Shown here: piece by piece, positions 61,762 through 64,000 of the stretch
Numbering within the stretch: the first letter of the stretch is position 1
Layout of the letters: each line of letters opens with the position of its first letter
Origin: Kofleriaceae bacterium
GTDB taxonomy: Bacteria > Myxococcota_A > Polyangia > Haliangiales > Haliangiaceae
Assembly (NCBI GenBank): GCA_020633495.1
Contig: JACKDR010000005.1
Location: forward strand, 33,501 to 97,500
Direction of reading: 5' to 3'
DNA length: 64,000 nt
Program-made: the position numbers and the translations under genes
The notes under the pieces: generated by a model
Databases searched by the model: none
What the model was told of the DNA's origin: nothing
Seen by the model: only the letters and a program-made list of their open reading frames with translations

Positions 61762-61820
61762 CCTGATTCACGGATCCCGGCGCCGCCCCCGTCCGGAGCG
61801 CGACGTCGGGTCGCACCCGC

Positions 61821-62270
61821 CTACGCCTCTTCGCGCTCGAGCTCTTCGACCAGCACCGCGAGCACCTTCTCGGCCTTCTTGACCTCGGCGTCGTCGAGCC
61901 GGGCCAGGGCCCGTCGCACCGCCGCCTCGATCGTGCCGCGGCGTTCGGCGTCGAACCGGATGCCATCGTCGGTCAGCCGGAACAGGAACCGGCGGCCGTC
62001 GTCGGGATCCGTCGTCCGCGTCAGCAGCTCCCGCTCCTCGAGCCGCTGCAGGATGCCGGTCATCGTGCTCGGGTGCAGCTCCAGGATGCGCGCCAGGTCA
62101 CCGGCCGACACCCCGGGGAACCGACCGACGACGCGGAGCACGAACCGCTGCGGGCCGGTGACGCTGTGCAGCCGTTCCATCCGCTTGGAGCGGGCCTGGA
62201 CCGCGTGGGTCATCGCCCAGATGCGTCGAAGGAAAGCGAGGGTCCGCGGCAGCGGTGGATCGTCGCGCAC
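61821..62270 (-). CDS. MarR-family transcriptional regulator
   Basis: 149 residues from GTG at 62270. The winged helix-turn-helix includes TGPQRFVLRVVGRFPGVSAG and the recognition helix ILELHPSTMTGILQRLEERE, then the wing RTTDPDDGRRFLFRLTDDG. C-terminal helices give the dimer interface. It is divergent from the radical SAM gene, sharing an 80-bp gap with a TTTGTGCACAAA palindrome at 62334-62345, so it probably controls that operon in response to a small ligand. Confidence 0.92.
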   Translation of the reverse strand: MRDDPPLPRTLAFLRRIWAMTHAVQARSKRMERLHSVTGPQRFVLRVVGRFPGVSAGDLARILELHPSTMTGILQRLEERELLTRTTDPDDGRRFLFRLTDDGIRFDAERRGTIEAAVRRALARLDDAEVKKAEKVLAVLVEELEREEA

Positions 62271-62333
62271 GTGTGGTTCCTGTCCCGTCTTGTACTCCGA
62301 CCACGAATCAACTCACAAGTCACCTTGAAATAT

Positions 62334-62345
62334 TTTGTGCACAAA
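62334..62345. promoter_or_regulatory. 12-bp palindrome TTTGTGCACAAA, candidate MarR operator
   Basis: Perfect palindrome six bases before the ATG at 62351 and centred in the divergent MarR/radical SAM gap. This gap is AT-rich, unlike its surroundings, which fits a promoter and operator. Confidence 0.55.
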
Positions 62346-62350
62346 CTAAA

Positions 62351-63721
62351 ATGGCCGGCATGCAGCCGCGAAACTCCAAGACGTTCCAGGTCGTGACCAA
62401 GCGCGACCTGGCGACCCTCCCCCACCTGGCCGGGCTGCCAGAGGAGGAACGCCTGGCCATGCAGGCGGTGGCCGAGGTCTTGCCTTTCCGCGTCAATCGG
62501 TACGTCATCGACGAGCTGATCGACTGGGACCGGATCCCCGAGGATCCCATCTTCCAGCTGACCTTCCCGCAGCCCGGCATGCTGACCACGCGCGACCGCG
62601 CCCACATGGTCGACCTGCTGCGCCGGGGCGCCAGCCACGACGGCCTGGCCGCCGCTGCCCTCGAGATCCGGCGCCGGCTGAACCCGCATCCGGCGGGCCA
62701 GAAGACCCTCAACGTGCCCCGGCTCGACGGCCGGGCCCTGCCGGGCCTGCAGCACAAGTACGCCGAGACCGTGCTGTTCTTCCCGTCGCAGGGCCAGACC
62801 TGCCACGCCTACTGCACCTACTGCTTCCGCTGGCCCCAGTTCGTCGGCCTCGACGAGGAGCGCTTCGCCGCCAGCGAGACCGACGACCTGATCGGCTACC
62901 TGCGCGCCCACCCCGAGGTCAGCAACGTGCTGATCACCGGCGGCGACCCGCTGGTGATGCGGACCACCCTGCTGCGCCGCTACGTCGAGCCCCTGCTGGC
63001 GGCCGACCTGCCGAACCTGCGCTCGATCCGGATCGGCAGCAAGGCGCTGGCCTACTGGCCGCACCGCTTCCTCGGCGACCGCGACGCCGACGACCTGATG
63101 CGCCTCTTCGAGGAGATCGTCGCCGCCGGCAAGCACCTCGCGGTCATGGCCCACTACAGCCACCCCCGCGAGCTGTCGACCCCGTCGTCGCAGGCAGCGC
63201 TGGCGCGGGTCCGCGCCACCGGCGCCACCGTGCGGTGCCAGGCCCCGCTGATCCGCCACGTCAACGACGACGCCGACGCCTGGGCCCAGCTGTGGCGCGA
63301 CGAGGTCCGCCACGGCGCGGTGCCGTACTACATGTTCATCGAGCGCGACACCGGGGCCCAGCACTACTTCGCCGTGCCCCTGGCGCGCGCCCTCGACATC
63401 TTCAACGATGCCTACCGCCAGGTGTCCGGGCTCGCCCGGACCGTGCGCGGCCCGTCGATGAGCACCACCCCGGGCAAGATCACCATCGACGGCGTCGCTC
63501 AGGTCGGGCGCCGCAAGGCGTTCGTCCTGCGCTTCCTGCAGGCGCGCAACCCCGAGTGGGTCCGGCAGCCGTTCTTCGCCCGGTTCGATCCCAACGCCAG
63601 CTGGCTCCACGACCTGGTCCCCCTCGATGGCGGCCGCTTCTTCTTCGAGCAGGGTCGCGGCTGGCGCGACCAGCTGCGGGTGCTCGATGGACAGGAACAG
63701 CCGGTGATGGGAGCCTCCTGA
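62351..63721 (+). CDS. Lysine-2,3-aminomutase-like (KamA-family) radical SAM enzyme
   Basis: 456 residues from ATG at 62351 (or 62360). The [4Fe-4S]/SAM motif CHAYCTYC is near residue 150, followed by TGGDPLVM near residue 197, the usual GGD loop, and KYAETVLFFPSQGQTC before it. KamA-type enzymes hold PLP on a Lys in a PGGGGK motif; here the corresponding place may be SMSTTPGKITIDG, a shortened version. Expected reaction: 1,2-shift of an amino group on lysine, glutamate or another amino acid to give a beta-amino acid. The aminotransferase gene starts 2 bp downstream and MarR is divergent. Substrate not determined. Confidence 0.88.
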   Translation: MAGMQPRNSKTFQVVTKRDLATLPHLAGLPEEERLAMQAVAEVLPFRVNRYVIDELIDWDRIPEDPIFQLTFPQPGMLTTRDRAHMVDLLRRGASHDGLAAAALEIRRRLNPHPAGQKTLNVPRLDGRALPGLQHKYAETVLFFPSQGQTCHAYCTYCFRWPQFVGLDEERFAASETDDLIGYLRAHPEVSNVLITGGDPLVMRTTLLRRYVEPLLAADLPNLRSIRIGSKALAYWPHRFLGDRDADDLMRLFEEIVAAGKHLAVMAHYSHPRELSTPSSQAALARVRATGATVRCQAPLIRHVNDDADAWAQLWRDEVRHGAVPYYMFIERDTGAQHYFAVPLARALDIFNDAYRQVSGLARTVRGPSMSTTPGKITIDGVAQVGRRKAFVLRFLQARNPEWVRQPFFARFDPNASWLHDLVPLDGGRFFFEQGRGWRDQLRVLDGQEQPVMGAS

Positions 63722-63722
63722 G

Positions 63723-64000
63723 ATGGCCAGCCAGTGGACCAGCCTCAGCCTGCCGGTCCGCGGGCTCGCGATGTCGGCGACGGTCGCCAGCCAGGCAACC
63801 TGCGAGCAGCGGGCGGCCGAGGGCCTGCCGGTCTACCGGTTCGGCCTCGGCCAGTCGCCGTTCCCGGTGCCGGACGCGGTGGTCGCCGCGCTTCGCGAGC
63901 ACGCGGCCCGCAAGGACTACCTGCCGGTCGAGGGCCTGCCGGCCCTGCGCGCCGAGGTGTCGCGCTACCTGCAGCGGCGGATCGGCGTCGACTACCCCGC
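63723..64000 (+). CDS. PLP-dependent aminotransferase class I/II, N-terminal part
   Basis: 92 codons visible, running off the window. After a short leader the frame reads YRFGLGQSPFPVPDAVVAAL and DYLPVEGLPALRAEVSRYLQ, matching the N-terminal substrate/PLP-binding segment of class I/II aminotransferases (LGxG-x-P pattern and Y-x-x-x-G-LPxLR). The PLP Lys lies outside. It starts 2 bp after the radical SAM stop, so both belong to one operon controlled by the divergent MarR gene. It would convert an amino acid linked to the beta-amino acid step. Confidence 0.8.
   Translation, partial: MASQWTSLSLPVRGLAMSATVASQATCEQRAAEGLPVYRFGLGQSPFPVPDAVVAALREHAARKDYLPVEGLPALRAEVSRYLQRRIGVDYP

Overview
The window is very GC-rich (my estimate is above 70 percent; not computed) with strong G/C preference at third codon positions. 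Several families point to Myxococcota, most likely a Kofleriaceae/Haliangium-type relative: cysteine-rich repeat proteins with CNGLDDDCDG motifs, a vWA protein ending in a MYXO-CTERM-like tail, many PEGA repeats, a small RHH protein of a myxobacterial type, many Cys/Asp-rich lipoproteins, and a large Hanks-type kinase. I found no tRNA, rRNA, CRISPR array or prophage.

Layout. 1-1191: 3' part of an SNF2-like helicase. 1.2-3.3 kb: M48 peptidase with a TerB-like tail and a rhomboid-like membrane protein. 3.3-4.3 kb: non-coding, repeat-rich. 4.3-7.7 kb: a translationally coupled GMC oxidoreductase, Gfo/Idh/MocA oxidoreductase and internally duplicated membrane protein. 7.8-11.4 kb: six-PEGA outer-membrane protein, UppP and a lipoprotein. 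11.5-12.8 kb: a Pro/Ala-rich protein broken by several frameshifts. 13.0-15.5 kb: HAD phosphatase, HMG-CoA lyase and enoyl-CoA hydratase operon (leucine/isovalerate degradation). 15.6-18.5 kb: HEAT-repeat lipoprotein (frameshifted at poly-C), KirBac-type channel, VOC protein. 18.47-18.98 kb: a palindromic MITE-like element. 19-23.6 kb: two-part YeeE/YedE transporter, TonB-dependent receptor between two related lipoproteins, YXWGXW-repeat lipoprotein. 23.7-26.3 kb: Rieske and cytochrome b/di-haem c complex. 26.4-28.9 kb: DksA/TraR-type regulator divergent from a ribbon-helix-helix protein, alpha/beta hydrolase, small protein. 29-32.6 kb: class II ribonucleotide reductase, small secreted proteins, PilZ protein. 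32.8-39.9 kb: two giant coupled surface proteins. 40.1-48.5 kb: gap-pgk-(GGDEF/kinase)-tpiA-secG-dapF. 48.5-52.2 kb: ruvCAB and maf/yggS on the minus strand. 52.3-55.6 kb: PKD lipoprotein and a Pro/Gly-rich multi-pass protein. 55.7-60 kb: a three-gene flavin/iron-sulfur amine dehydrogenase, a hexamer inverted array, proC and DUF167. 60.3-64 kb: Kelch lipoprotein, then a MarR regulator divergent from a lysine-2,3-aminomutase-like radical SAM gene and an aminotransferase cut by the window edge.

Two features run across the window. First, at nine genes a TANNNT-type -10 box lies exactly 6 nt before an ATG/GTG start with no Shine-Dalgarno sequence, suggesting leaderless transcripts; other genes (PEGA, gap, vWA protein, YXWGXW protein) have clear Shine-Dalgarno leaders. 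Second, there are families of repeats: a compound palindromic element (two related copies) and GGGCAC/GGCCAC hexamer arrays (two loci). Several apparent frameshifts fall in low-complexity GC tracts and may be sequencing errors.
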